64,000 nucleotides of DNA from Acidovorax sp. NB1 (GTDB lineage Bacteria; Pseudomonadota; Gammaproteobacteria; Burkholderiales; Burkholderiaceae_C). The notes beneath the pieces were generated by a model. That model was not told the origin of the DNA. It saw only the letters and a program-made list of their open reading frames with translations, and did no database searches. Positions 15,292-24,499 of the stretch are shown in pieces (within the stretch, counting starts at the first letter, position 1; each line of letters begins with the position of its first letter). A program made the position numbers and the translations under genes. The DNA lies in contig NZ_BJHU01000021.1 of assembly GCF_005405905.1 (NCBI RefSeq), forward strand, positions 496,001-560,000, in the 5' to 3' direction.

Positions 15292-17166
15292 TCACGGAGT
15301 CGGCCTGATGCCATACAGGACTCCCGGTCCACTTTTCCCCAGCAACACAAGTTGCGAAGAGTATTGCGCCTCATCGAAAGGAAACTTGCCGGAATGGATC
15401 AAGACCAGGCGAACGCCTAGATCCTGCATGATCCTCTGAGTCTCCAGTGGCGGACGCATCCGGCACGCCGAGCTGCAGTCTGCAATACGCGGAAAAGCAG
15501 CCCGCCCAAACCAGTCGCCAATGAGTTGCCCTCTGTAGTAAAAAAATGCGTTTTCATAGCCCATGTTGAGAACGCGCTCCCCGTACTGTGGAGCGAGTTC
15601 TTCAGCCCTGTGCAGCAGCGCTATTTCAGCAAACCCCTCGCGTTGCGCCGAAAGAGGGGCGCGCTTATGCCACTGAATCAACGACGAGTACGCGAGATAG
15701 CCAGCACAGGCAAGTGCAAGCATCCAAAAACACCGCACTAACATGTCAGTCGGCTCATGCCCCACAGTTGATGAAGTAGCCAACAACGCCAGCCCCCTCA
15801 CCAGCGCCATGCACAGCAGCGCCGCAAGCGGCAAGACGGGAACAAGATATCTATCTACTTGGCTAATCCAAAACCAGAACAAAACATTGGCCCACACTAC
15901 AAAACCGACAACAAACCAGAAGCGTCGATTACCCCTTATCAGCAACAATGGCAAACCGAAAGCGGCGTAGAGATAAGGTACATGGGCATGCCAGATGCCA
16001 GGCAAAAAGTTCACCCATTGCTTGGACAAACCATGCGTAGCTTGCTCTGCCATCTGCAACACAAGATCCTGCTCAGTCCACAAGTAGTAACCAAATATCG
16101 AGGCCCCAGCAGGATGAATGGGATCACCGGTCATCCAGTAGCTACGGGCATACCAAAACACCGCCACCATCCCGCACGGCACACCGAAAGCCAACACGTT
16201 ACCCACAGCCCGTTTCCCCGAACCCCATATCAAGGACACTATCAATACAGCGGATACCGAGCCCCCCGCCACTACCAGCCCATGAAATTTAATGCCCCCT
16301 GCGAAACCGGCACACAGTCCAGCCAGCACCAACAAAGCACGATGCTCTCGCGCGCTTGGCCATGCCCAAATAGCGACGCCCAAAACAGCAGCCATGCAGA
16401 ACAACGCCAACCCCGCATCTACATAGGCAAACCCCAGCGAATGCCCCAAGGCGGGCGTACAGATGTACAAAGCCCAAGCGAATACCCCCCATGCGGAGTG
16501 ACCGAAAATCCACCGGGAAGCACCCATCAACCCTAGGAGAGTCACAGCCACAGGCCATGTCGCCAGCCACTGCGCCAGCCACGTGTCCACCAGCAATCCT
16601 CCAGCGAACAACAAGTGCATAAAAGCGGGAAAATATGGAAACCGCAGCCACTCATTGGCTACCAGCGACTGATGCTCAACAATCGCGCGGGCCAGTGGTA
16701 AATGGTAGGACGTGTCGTCCCATGCCCCCGGGAAGCGCCATGAAACCGCTACCGACAGCAGTACTGCACACGCTAAAGCGCACCACTCAGGGAGTGTTAC
16801 CAATGCGTGGTCACTTGCGCCCACCGTCTTGATCGCAGACCCGCGATATCGCAAAACAGCAGCAATGCCAACGCTTCCGCCCCCCGCCATGGCAATCCCT
16901 GGCCAATGGAACAAGCCACAGACCGCCAACAACAACAGGAGCAACATGGCCCCGCCCATGCCCAGCACTTGCTGGAAAAACAACGCCAACAACCCCGTTG
17001 GTATCTGGCCGTAGCTTTGAGTCAAACAGCGGGTATCGCTCCGAGCCCCCCTCCAGAGCATTTGCCACAAACTCCAGCCAAGTGCTTGAAAGACGCCGAT
17101 CCAAACCAGCGCCGCAAAGCCGGACCAGACAGGTGAGACACCAAACAATATCAACCCTGAATCCAC
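15292..17166 (-). CDS. ArnT-like polytopic membrane protein
   Basis: 624-aa membrane protein with about ten or more hydrophobic helices through residue ~490 and a soluble C-terminal end with several Cys (ADCSSACRMRPP). The first large periplasmic loop contains WDDTSYHLPLARAIVE, the acid-rich loop found in GT-C fold glycosyltransferases of the ArnT/PMT group that use polyprenyl-linked sugars. It overlaps the end of the WecA-like gene by 16 bp, so the two are translationally coupled. A role in attaching or modifying a lipid-linked sugar in the glycan locus is inferred. The exact family and substrate are not recognised. Base composition is lower in GC than the fad and arg genes nearby. Confidence 0.7.
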   Translation of the reverse strand: MDSGLILFGVSPVWSGFAALVWIGVFQALGWSLWQMLWRGARSDTRCLTQSYGQIPTGLLALFFQQVLGMGGAMLLLLLLAVCGLFHWPGIAMAGGGSVGIAAVLRYRGSAIKTVGASDHALVTLPEWCALACAVLLSVAVSWRFPGAWDDTSYHLPLARAIVEHQSLVANEWLRFPYFPAFMHLLFAGGLLVDTWLAQWLATWPVAVTLLGLMGASRWIFGHSAWGVFAWALYICTPALGHSLGFAYVDAGLALFCMAAVLGVAIWAWPSAREHRALLVLAGLCAGFAGGIKFHGLVVAGGSVSAVLIVSLIWGSGKRAVGNVLAFGVPCGMVAVFWYARSYWMTGDPIHPAGASIFGYYLWTEQDLVLQMAEQATHGLSKQWVNFLPGIWHAHVPYLYAAFGLPLLLIRGNRRFWFVVGFVVWANVLFWFWISQVDRYLVPVLPLAALLCMALVRGLALLATSSTVGHEPTDMLVRCFWMLALACAGYLAYSSLIQWHKRAPLSAQREGFAEIALLHRAEELAPQYGERVLNMGYENAFFYYRGQLIGDWFGRAAFPRIADCSSACRMRPPLETQRIMQDLGVRLVLIHSGKFPFDEAQYSSQLVLLGKSGPGVLYGIRPTP

Positions 17167-18254
17167 CCAGGCACCTTAAAGCGCACGATGGCCAAATAAG
17201 CGACAACGTAAGAGACCACAAACAATACAGTAAATACAATAAGAAGCACGGTGTTCTGCCATGCCAGCACCGCTGGCACCACCGTCAGCATCGTGAAGGC
17301 CCACAGATAAGGCGATGTGCGATTGTTACGACTCAGCATGCGCCGAGATATATCGTCATCAAACACACCACGCACAATGCGCCGGTAAATTAGCTGGTGA
17401 AAATGCAATGCATCCGCCACACCAGGGGAAACCCCGCGCACCAGTTTTCTATAGATAGAAAACACCGTCTCCCACACAGGATAGATAAGCAGAAGAACGG
17501 GAAACCATGGCGAAACGGCTGGATTGCGCTGCACCAGGGAAATACTGGCGATCGCAATCACCACCCCCCATACGTACGCCCCGCCATCACCGGCAAAAAG
17601 CAAGCCGCGAGGATAGTTCCACACCAAGAAGCCCATCGTGGCGCCCGCTGTGGCAGCAACCAGCACCGCCAAGCTACGGTCCCCCACCTGCAATGCCACA
17701 TGAACCAACGCCAGGCAAACTGCCAGCGCTACAGCACCTGCAAGGCCGTTGTAGCCATCGATGATATTGAAAGCATGAGGCAGCCCTGTCACAGCCAACA
17801 ACGCTATACCACAGCCAAACCAAGGCACTGACGCCATCCAGCCATCCAGCCAATACAAATCCAACCGCGGTACGTTCAGGCCCAAAAGCGTCAACGCCAA
17901 AACCCCCGTCAATCCCGTGAGTGCCAGACGCCAACGCACAGCCAGACGCTGCGTTGCGTCCTCTGCCATGCCGCCCAAAACCGCAGGCATCAAAGCCGCC
18001 ATCCAAAGCCCCACCCAAGGCCCCAAGCGCAAAGAAGCAGGATCTCCAAAAAACATGGACTGGGCTACCCCCATGCCCCAGCCGATCGCTACTCCCGTCA
18101 GCAGAGCCAATCCGCCAAGACGGGGAACATGCCCAGCATGAAACCGTTGGGGCATGTGATGGCCATAGGTGCGCGTGTGGGCATGCCCCCAGCGGACAAC
18201 GGCACCAGCAACGAGCGCCGAAATCAAAAAGGCTACGAGAGAAATCAAAATCAT
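17151..18254 (-). CDS. Undecaprenyl-phosphate sugar-1-phosphate transferase, WecA/MraY family
   Basis: 367-aa polytopic enzyme of the PNPT family (glycosyltransferase group 4). Such enzymes start glycan synthesis by moving a sugar-1-phosphate from a UDP-sugar to undecaprenyl phosphate. Family motifs are visible: RLGGLALLTG in the first loop, an acidic GGMAEDATQ where relatives have DD, NIIDGYNGLAG, GDGGAYVWG and the HxH motif HFHQLIYRR near residue 295. The Asp pair is replaced by Glu-Asp (AED), a known variant in the WecA group. It is divergent from the large methyltransferase-glycosyltransferase gene, with 156 bp between them. Likely initiates the O-antigen or related chain. Confidence 0.87.
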   Translation of the reverse strand: MILISLVAFLISALVAGAVVRWGHAHTRTYGHHMPQRFHAGHVPRLGGLALLTGVAIGWGMGVAQSMFFGDPASLRLGPWVGLWMAALMPAVLGGMAEDATQRLAVRWRLALTGLTGVLALTLLGLNVPRLDLYWLDGWMASVPWFGCGIALLAVTGLPHAFNIIDGYNGLAGAVALAVCLALVHVALQVGDRSLAVLVAATAGATMGFLVWNYPRGLLFAGDGGAYVWGVVIAIASISLVQRNPAVSPWFPVLLLIYPVWETVFSIYRKLVRGVSPGVADALHFHQLIYRRIVRGVFDDDISRRMLSRNNRTSPYLWAFTMLTVVPAVLAWQNTVLLIVFTVLFVVSYVVAYLAIVRFKVPGWIQG

Positions 18255-18410
18255 GGCACGCCGATCCTATCGGCCTGCGCCAGCCGATATGTAAGGGTTC
18301 TTCAACACGGCGCGGCGTCAACCTGCCAAGCAAAGCCCTCTATTGTGGCAGGAACCGAGCGTCCAAGCCCCCGTGGCTAAAGCCAGAAAAAGCGCCGTCA
18401 TAATCCTTGC

Positions 18411-21400
18411 ATGACCCAAAGCAATGAAGAACTGCACTTTTATCTTCGGCAAATTCGGCCGGACGAGCAAACTTCGCTATCGGTTTTGGCCTCTTTGGTA
18501 CCCGTGGAGGGCAAGGTACTTGATCTTGGCTGCGGAAGCGGCGCGCTGGGCCAGTACCTTAGCACTGAGCGCGGCTGCACCTGTGACGGCGTGACACTCA
18601 GCCGCGCAGAGGCCGAACATGCACACCCTCATTACCGCAAGGTCGAGGTGGCAGATCTGGAAGCAGTCAACCTGCCTCAGCTTTTCGCGGGCCATCAATA
18701 TGACGCCATTGTTTGCGCCGACGTTCTAGAGCATTTGCGCAACCCCGAGCGAATTCTTCAAGCATGCCGCACCCTGCTCTCACCTAAGGGGCGGCTACTG
18801 ATTTCAGTGCCCAATGCCGCCTATGCTGGCCTGACGCTGGATCTGATGCATGGCGAGTTCCGCTACCGCGCAGAAGGCTTGTTGGACAAGACCCACCTAC
18901 GCTTCTTCACGCGACGCTCCCTGTATCGCTTTTTTCAAGAGAACGGCTGGTCGATCGACACACTTCAGGCGATTCGACGCGAGCTATGGGACTCAGAATT
19001 TGAGCAAACACCAGACAGCCTGCCCCCCGCCGTCACCCGCTATTTGTTATCGCTGCCCGATGCATTGAGCTACCAATTTATTGGAGTTGTGCGCCCTGCT
19101 GCCAGCGCCGAGATTGCGCAGCGCCCAAGTGACGAGCAAGCCCCACATGACAAGCATGCGACATTCACAGCACAGATGTACTGGGGCGAAAACGGCCAAT
19201 ACGACGAAGCGCGCAAGCGTGTTGTTAGCGGTCGTATTGGCATGCCGCGCCAAACGCTGCGTTTTGAACTACCAGCCCATGCAAGCAGCAACCCGAGCCT
19301 GCGGCTTGACCCCGCCGACCGCCCCGGCTTCCTGCATCTGCACAGCCTGCATCTACGGCAGGCTGATGGAACAGTTTGCTGGCAGTGGAGAGCAGACGAA
19401 TCTCATGCCTTACCGCTCAATGACCAAGCTCACCACCAGATTAGCTGGGCTCCCCCTCTTGCCACAGCACCGGGTACCTCGCTGCTTCTACTCACAGGCA
19501 ATGACCCCTGGTTTACCCCCCCCATTCCAACCCAAGTGCTGGCGCAGTGCCTGCAAACGCCAGGCTGCGCCCTGGAAATGGAAATCGGCTGGCCCATGTC
19601 AGCCGACTATCTAGCACTCGCCCATCGCACCCACGAACTGCAAACGCAGTCAGCGCATGCGGAACATGCGTTGGCCCAATTGCAGCACGCGCACCGACAA
19701 GTCTCCCTGGAACTGGCCCAGCTCGCACATTTGGCTCCTCTGTCCAACGAACACGCCCAGTTACAGCAGTTGCACCATCAACTCAATCTTCAGATGGAGC
19801 AAGTGCAAGCGCACGTGCGCGGATTAGAAAATTCTCGCGTTTTTCGCATCACCCGGCCCATCGCGCGACTCAAACACAAGGCAATCCGCCTGCTCAAGGG
19901 CAACACCGAGCCTGCCCCGCAGCCGATCCAACTGCCAGAGGTCACCCCAGACCCCAGCCCGAGCATTCCGACTCCTGCGCCAGAAACTCCTTCCCCGGAT
20001 ACCCCGGCTGCAGCACCCTCAACACCCCCCACCATCGCCCCGCCAGCGGCGATCGTAGACATCATCATCCCGGTATACCGAGGAATGGCCGACACCCAGC
20101 GCTGCCTCGGGTCCGTACTGCACAGCACGCTCAGAACCCCTGCGCGCATCATCATCATCAACGACGCCAGCCCAGACACTGAGCTGACCCAATGGCTGCG
20201 CGACCAAGCCCAGTGCGAGCCCCGCATCACGCTGCTGGAAAACTCCACTAACCTGGGTTTTGTGCAAACCGTCAACCGTGGCATGGCTCTGGCGCCTGAC
20301 CACGATGTTCTGTTGCTCAACAGCGATACGGAAGTCGCTGGCAACTGGCTCGACCGCCTGCGCGAAGCCGTCTACCGCCAGCCAGACATCGGCACAGCCA
20401 CCCCCCTGTCCAACAACGCGACCATCTGCAGCTACCCGCGCTTCTGCGAAAAAAATGCACTACCGCCAGGCCACGATACCGCGTCGATGGACGCGCTGTG
20501 CGCAGCCACCCACGCCAGCATTGGCGTAGACATTCCGACAGCTGTTGGCTTTTGCATGTACATCCGCCGCGACTGCCTGGCACAGACAGGGCCTTTTGAC
20601 GCGCAGCGCTTCGGTGCAGGCTACGGGGAAGAAAACGATTTTTGCATCCGCGCCACACGCCACGGATGGCGCCACGTACTGGCCATGGACACCTACGTGC
20701 GCCACGTGGGCGGGGTTAGCTTTGGCGCATCCAAAAGCCCACGGGAAGCCGCAGCACAGGCCATCCTGCATCAACTGCACCCCACCTACGAGGCCACTAT
20801 CCAGGCCCACGTGGCCGCAGACCCCGCACGCCCTTACCGCGAAGCGCTCGATGTTGCACGGCTGAAAAACAGTACCCTGCCACGCATTCTGGCCGTGCTC
20901 CATGGCATTGGCGGCGGCACCCGCCGGCATGTGCACGAACTATCCACGCACTTTGAGGGCCGTGCCATATGCCTCACGCTGACCCCCTTGGCCGATCACC
21001 GCGTTAGGCTCGAATGGGACGATGCAAAGGAATCCTTTGCACTCGACTATCACGGGCTGCAACAGGCAGATGAACTGGTCGAGCTGCTACGTCAAATTGG
21101 CATTGACCAGATTCACTACCATCACCTCCTGGGCGTCAATCCCGACCTGATGCGGCTACCGGAGCAACTCGGCGTAACCTACGACTTCACAGCACACGAC
21201 TACTACAACGCCTGCCCACAAATTGCCCTCGTAGACCCAGCACAGTCGTACTGCGGCGAACAAGGCATCGAGCAATGCATCAATTGCCTGCAAGGCCGCC
21301 CCGCCCCCACAGGCGAAACCATCCAGGACTGGCGCCTGCGCCACAGGATATTTCTGAACGGTGCCCGCACGGTGCTTGCCCCCAGCCGCGATGCCGCACA

Positions 21401-22064
21401 ACGCCTGGAAGGCTACTTTCCCACGGCCAATGTGCGCCACGCACCACACCTTGACATCACCCCGCGCACCCCTCTGCCCAGCCCGGCGCCACGCAGCCTG
21501 CATCCATCCAGCAACTTGCGCGTCTTTGTGGTCGGTGCCATCAATCAGATCAAGGGCGCCAACACCCTGGAAGCCGCCGCACAAGAGGCAGCACGCATTC
21601 AAGCACCCATTGAATTCCATCTACTGGGGTACGCCCACCGCCCCCTGCAACTGCAGCCCCATGCCAGCCTGAGTGTGCACGGCGCCTACGACGACGCTGA
21701 CCTGCCTCACCTGCTAAGGCGCCTACAGCCTGACCTGATCTGGTTTCCCGCCCGCTGGCCCGAGACCTACAGCTACACACTAAGCGCTTGCCTCCAGTCA
21801 GGCGCACCCGTCATCGCTACCAACCTCGGAGCCTTCCCAGAGCGGCTCGCAGGTCGCGCGTGGAGCTGGATTCGACCTTGGGACACCGCGCCCGGGGATT
21901 GGCTGTCGTTCATGCTTGAGCTGCGCCAGCAGCACTATGTGCAGGGCATTCCACCCACACCTGCTCCGGGCATGCACATTCAGACCGCCGACGATCACCT
22001 GCCCGCCTGGTCATACGACACGGACTACCTCACCAACGCGCCGTCGGCACCCGTCCAACCCTAG
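18411..22064 (+). CDS. Tri-modular protein: SAM methyltransferase, GT2 and GT4-like glycosyltransferase
   Basis: 1217-aa fusion. Residues about 30-200 are a class I methyltransferase (motif I VLDLGCGSG at 36-44, then ADVLEHLRNP). Residues about 240-400 form an uncharacterised region with MYWGENGQYDE. About 400-480 is Gln/His/Leu-rich coiled coil, ending in RVFRITRPIARLKHKA, a signature often before glycan GT domains. A Pro/Thr linker (about 490-545) leads to a GT2 domain (547-780) with IIIPVYRG, NDASPDTE and the DXD-like LLNSDTE. The last part (about 820-1210) has GIGGGTRRHVHELS and FDYTAHD-like segments of a GT4/GT1-type transferase. Probably a cytoplasmic O-antigen assembly and chain-modifying enzyme. 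Confidence 0.82.
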   Translation: MTQSNEELHFYLRQIRPDEQTSLSVLASLVPVEGKVLDLGCGSGALGQYLSTERGCTCDGVTLSRAEAEHAHPHYRKVEVADLEAVNLPQLFAGHQYDAIVCADVLEHLRNPERILQACRTLLSPKGRLLISVPNAAYAGLTLDLMHGEFRYRAEGLLDKTHLRFFTRRSLYRFFQENGWSIDTLQAIRRELWDSEFEQTPDSLPPAVTRYLLSLPDALSYQFIGVVRPAASAEIAQRPSDEQAPHDKHATFTAQMYWGENGQYDEARKRVVSGRIGMPRQTLRFELPAHASSNPSLRLDPADRPGFLHLHSLHLRQADGTVCWQWRADESHALPLNDQAHHQISWAPPLATAPGTSLLLLTGNDPWFTPPIPTQVLAQCLQTPGCALEMEIGWPMSADYLALAHRTHELQTQSAHAEHALAQLQHAHRQVSLELAQLAHLAPLSNEHAQLQQLHHQLNLQMEQVQAHVRGLENSRVFRITRPIARLKHKAIRLLKGNTEPAPQPIQLPEVTPDPSPSIPTPAPETPSPDTPAAAPSTPPTIAPPAAIVDIIIPVYRGMADTQRCLGSVLHSTLRTPARIIIINDASPDTELTQWLRDQAQCEPRITLLENSTNLGFVQTVNRGMALAPDHDVLLLNSDTEVAGNWLDRLREAVYRQPDIGTATPLSNNATICSYPRFCEKNALPPGHDTASMDALCAATHASIGVDIPTAVGFCMYIRRDCLAQTGPFDAQRFGAGYGEENDFCIRATRHGWRHVLAMDTYVRHVGGVSFGASKSPREAAAQAILHQLHPTYEATIQAHVAADPARPYREALDVARLKNSTLPRILAVLHGIGGGTRRHVHELSTHFEGRAICLTLTPLADHRVRLEWDDAKESFALDYHGLQQADELVELLRQIGIDQIHYHHLLGVNPDLMRLPEQLGVTYDFTAHDYYNACPQIALVDPAQSYCGEQGIEQCINCLQGRPAPTGETIQDWRLRHRIFLNGARTVLAPSRDAAQRLEGYFPTANVRHAPHLDITPRTPLPSPAPRSLHPSSNLRVFVVGAINQIKGANTLEAAAQEAARIQAPIEFHLLGYAHRPLQLQPHASLSVHGAYDDADLPHLLRRLQPDLIWFPARWPETYSYTLSACLQSGAPVIATNLGAFPERLAGRAWSWIRPWDTAPGDWLSFMLELRQQHYVQGIPPTPAPGMHIQTADDHLPAWSYDTDYLTNAPSAPVQP

Positions 22065-22125
22065 TTCGCGCCTGGCTTTGGACACCAGAGCCCCCGCCTA
22101 CGCCTTCCTACTTTCGACAGATACC

Positions 22126-24051
22126 GTGACTCAACCATTCCAAGACCTCCGTCGCAAGCTGCGCCTGCTGGCACACAGCCTGCGCCACTTGCTCAAAGAC
22201 AGAGCCAATTTTCGACACAACATGCACAAGCTGCTGGCCGCATGGCGCGCCCACGGCATGCGGGGCCTGAAAGGCGCGCTGCTGGCATCACTGAGCGAAG
22301 GGCCACCAGCAACTGGCTGGCAACAACACCGCGAGAATTTTGCCGCTGCAGCCCGCCCCAGCATCGAGAGCGCCATCGCCGCCATGCAAAAGCCTGCGCG
22401 CATCGGCATTCTGGTGCCCACCTACAACACACCCGAGCCCATGCTGCACGACATGCTGCGCTCAGTGCAGGCCCAGTGGTATCCCCATTGGGAGTTGTGC
22501 ATTGCCGACGACGCATCCACGGCCCCGCATGTGCGCCGCATTCTGCAGGACTATGCGCGCAAGGACAGCCGGATCAAGCTCCACCTGGGTGAGACCAATC
22601 GCGGCGTTTCACATGCCACCAACCTGGCACTGGCAATGAGCACCACCCCGTTTGTCGTGCTCCTGGACCACGACGACCTGCTGGAGCCGCAGGCATTGTT
22701 CCGCGTCGCCGAATCGGTACACGAGGACGACCCCGACATGACTTATTCGGACGAAGTGCTCGTTTCGCCCGATGGCGCAACCGTACTGCAATACGTTCTG
22801 CGCCCCACCTTTTCGCCGGAGTACTTGCGCGAGCACCCCTACATCGTGCACCTGGTGGGCTTTCGCACACAACTCTTGCGTGAACTGGGGGGGCTGGACG
22901 AATCGCTCTCCATCTCGCAGGACTACGACCTCATCCTGAGGGCATCCGAGCGCGCGCGCACCATTGTTCACATTCCGGAAATCCTGTACCAATGGCGCAC
23001 ACACACCGCGTCTGCAGGCCACAGCAAGGCCGCCGAGGTCATGAACATCTCTGCCGGGGTGCTTCAACGCCACCTGGACCGCACCGGGCAGGCGGGCACG
23101 ATAGAGCCCGGCATGTCATTCAACTTCTTCTCGCCGCGCTACCCCCTGCAGCCCAACCACCGGGTGGCCATCATCATCCCCACCAAGAACCATGGCGAGC
23201 TGGTGCGCCAATGCCTGGAAAGCCTGCACGCCACCATTAGCCAGTCGGTGGCCTACGACATCGTGCTGATTGACCACGAATCCGACGACCCAGCTTCAGT
23301 TGCTTACTTCGCCACGCTGGCGCCGCAGGCCGCCGTGCTGCGCTATGCCGGCCCTTTCAACTTCTCTGCCATTAACAACTGGGCTGTGCGCCAGCTGCAA
23401 AATAGCTATACCCACTACCTATTCTGTAACAACGACATCGAAGCCATCGAACCCGGCTGGCTGGAACGCATGCTGGCCCTGGCGCAACAGTCCGGCGTGG
23501 GCATGGTGGGCGCACAGCTGCTCTACCCCGACCGCACCACCATCCAGCACGCAGGGGTGTGCGTAGGCGCGTTCGGCATTGCCGAGCACTACGGCAAGTT
23601 CCTGCGCCTGCCCCCCGACCGCGTGGACATCGCCCACCAGGGCCGCCTCATCACCACCCACGAGGTGGCCGCCGTTACAGCCGCCTGCCTGCTCATGCGG
23701 CGCGAAGCCTTTGACGCGATTGGCGGCTACGATGAAACCCTGGCCGTAGGCTTTGGGGACGTGGACCTGTGTTTGCGCACCCTGGAAAGCGGCTGGCGCA
23801 TACTCTATTGCCCACAGGCCACCTTGCTGCACCACGAATCGCTCACCCGTGGCAAGGCAGAAGGCTACGACCCCCACCCCGAAGACTCGGCAAAATTCCT
23901 GTCGCGCTGGCAGGCTTGGCTGGACGTCGGTGACCCTTACTTCCACCCCGCCTACGAAATCAGGCACACCTGCTGGCTACCGCGCAACCCCTTGCCCGCC
24001 TCCGCAGCGATCCAGCGGCGTGTGCACACCCCAAGCCCCACCATCCGGTAA
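22126..24051 (+). CDS. Tandem GT2 glycosyltransferase
   Basis: 641-aa protein with two family-2 domains. Domain 1 starts near residue 91 (IGILVPTYNTPEP) with ADDAS and LLDHDDLLEP as nucleotide/metal site. Domain 2 starts near 346 (VAIIIPTKNHGEL) with LIDHESDD, FCNNDIEAIEP and GFGDVDLCLR. This architecture is common in O-antigen and polysaccharide loci, each domain probably adding one residue. The start is uncertain. GTG at 22126 follows the previous stop by 61 bp and begins a plausible helix (VTQPFQDLRRKLR); an ATG 96 bases later is the main alternative. The frame is open upstream inside the previous gene, but that part looks like shadow sequence. Confidence 0.85.
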   Translation: MTQPFQDLRRKLRLLAHSLRHLLKDRANFRHNMHKLLAAWRAHGMRGLKGALLASLSEGPPATGWQQHRENFAAAARPSIESAIAAMQKPARIGILVPTYNTPEPMLHDMLRSVQAQWYPHWELCIADDASTAPHVRRILQDYARKDSRIKLHLGETNRGVSHATNLALAMSTTPFVVLLDHDDLLEPQALFRVAESVHEDDPDMTYSDEVLVSPDGATVLQYVLRPTFSPEYLREHPYIVHLVGFRTQLLRELGGLDESLSISQDYDLILRASERARTIVHIPEILYQWRTHTASAGHSKAAEVMNISAGVLQRHLDRTGQAGTIEPGMSFNFFSPRYPLQPNHRVAIIIPTKNHGELVRQCLESLHATISQSVAYDIVLIDHESDDPASVAYFATLAPQAAVLRYAGPFNFSAINNWAVRQLQNSYTHYLFCNNDIEAIEPGWLERMLALAQQSGVGMVGAQLLYPDRTTIQHAGVCVGAFGIAEHYGKFLRLPPDRVDIAHQGRLITTHEVAAVTAACLLMRREAFDAIGGYDETLAVGFGDVDLCLRTLESGWRILYCPQATLLHHESLTRGKAEGYDPHPEDSAKFLSRWQAWLDVGDPYFHPAYEIRHTCWLPRNPLPASAAIQRRVHTPSPTIR

Positions 24052-24499
24052 CAACGCCCGTTATCCCGAACAATCCATGGTTGGGGCGGCACCAGCCGAA
24101 GCAGGGGCACTTCCACCCCAAAGCCATTCGGCAGTCAAACGCGAACGGGCTCAATAGCCCCCACCCGGGGGCACCGCGCAAGTTGGGCAAAGCGCACCAC
24201 AACGCAGCTGCCTCGTGTGCGAAATGCCACACTCCTGCCATCAATCGATACAACTTGCGCATAAGGCCTTGCCCTGCGGCGCCAAAAGAATAAACTGCCC
24301 GCGACCCGCCCAAATGCTTGGGCCAAGACACCCGACGAAGGTTGGCTTGGCGCAGGCATGAAAGAAAGCGTTGTTTTTTTCAAACAAGGTTTTTTTTACA
24401 AGGGAGTACGGGCGCTGTAGCCCCAAAGGGCTGTGCTACCATCAACTAGCGTAATCAATCTTGGTAGTTGCGCTTTCAACTTTTAACTGGAGTTCATAC
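24052..24499 (+). other. 448-bp intergenic leader before the surface-protein gene
   Basis: No gene supported. The stretch has T-runs flanked by TTGTTT and AAACAA at 24371-24387, a second T-run ending near 24399, and a short hairpin AGCCC-CAAA-GGGCT at about 24419-24432. The final part provides the ribosome binding site CTGGAG ahead of the ATG at 24500. A promoter for the strongly biased downstream gene must lie here, but I could not pick -35 and -10 elements with confidence. Confidence 0.4.

Noticed and set aside
23396..23412. AAAATAGCTATACCC in the tandem GT2 gene as another GCTATT repeat copy
   Set aside because: The match covers only the short arm and none of the core. It is explained by the codons for QNSYT and is too short to claim.
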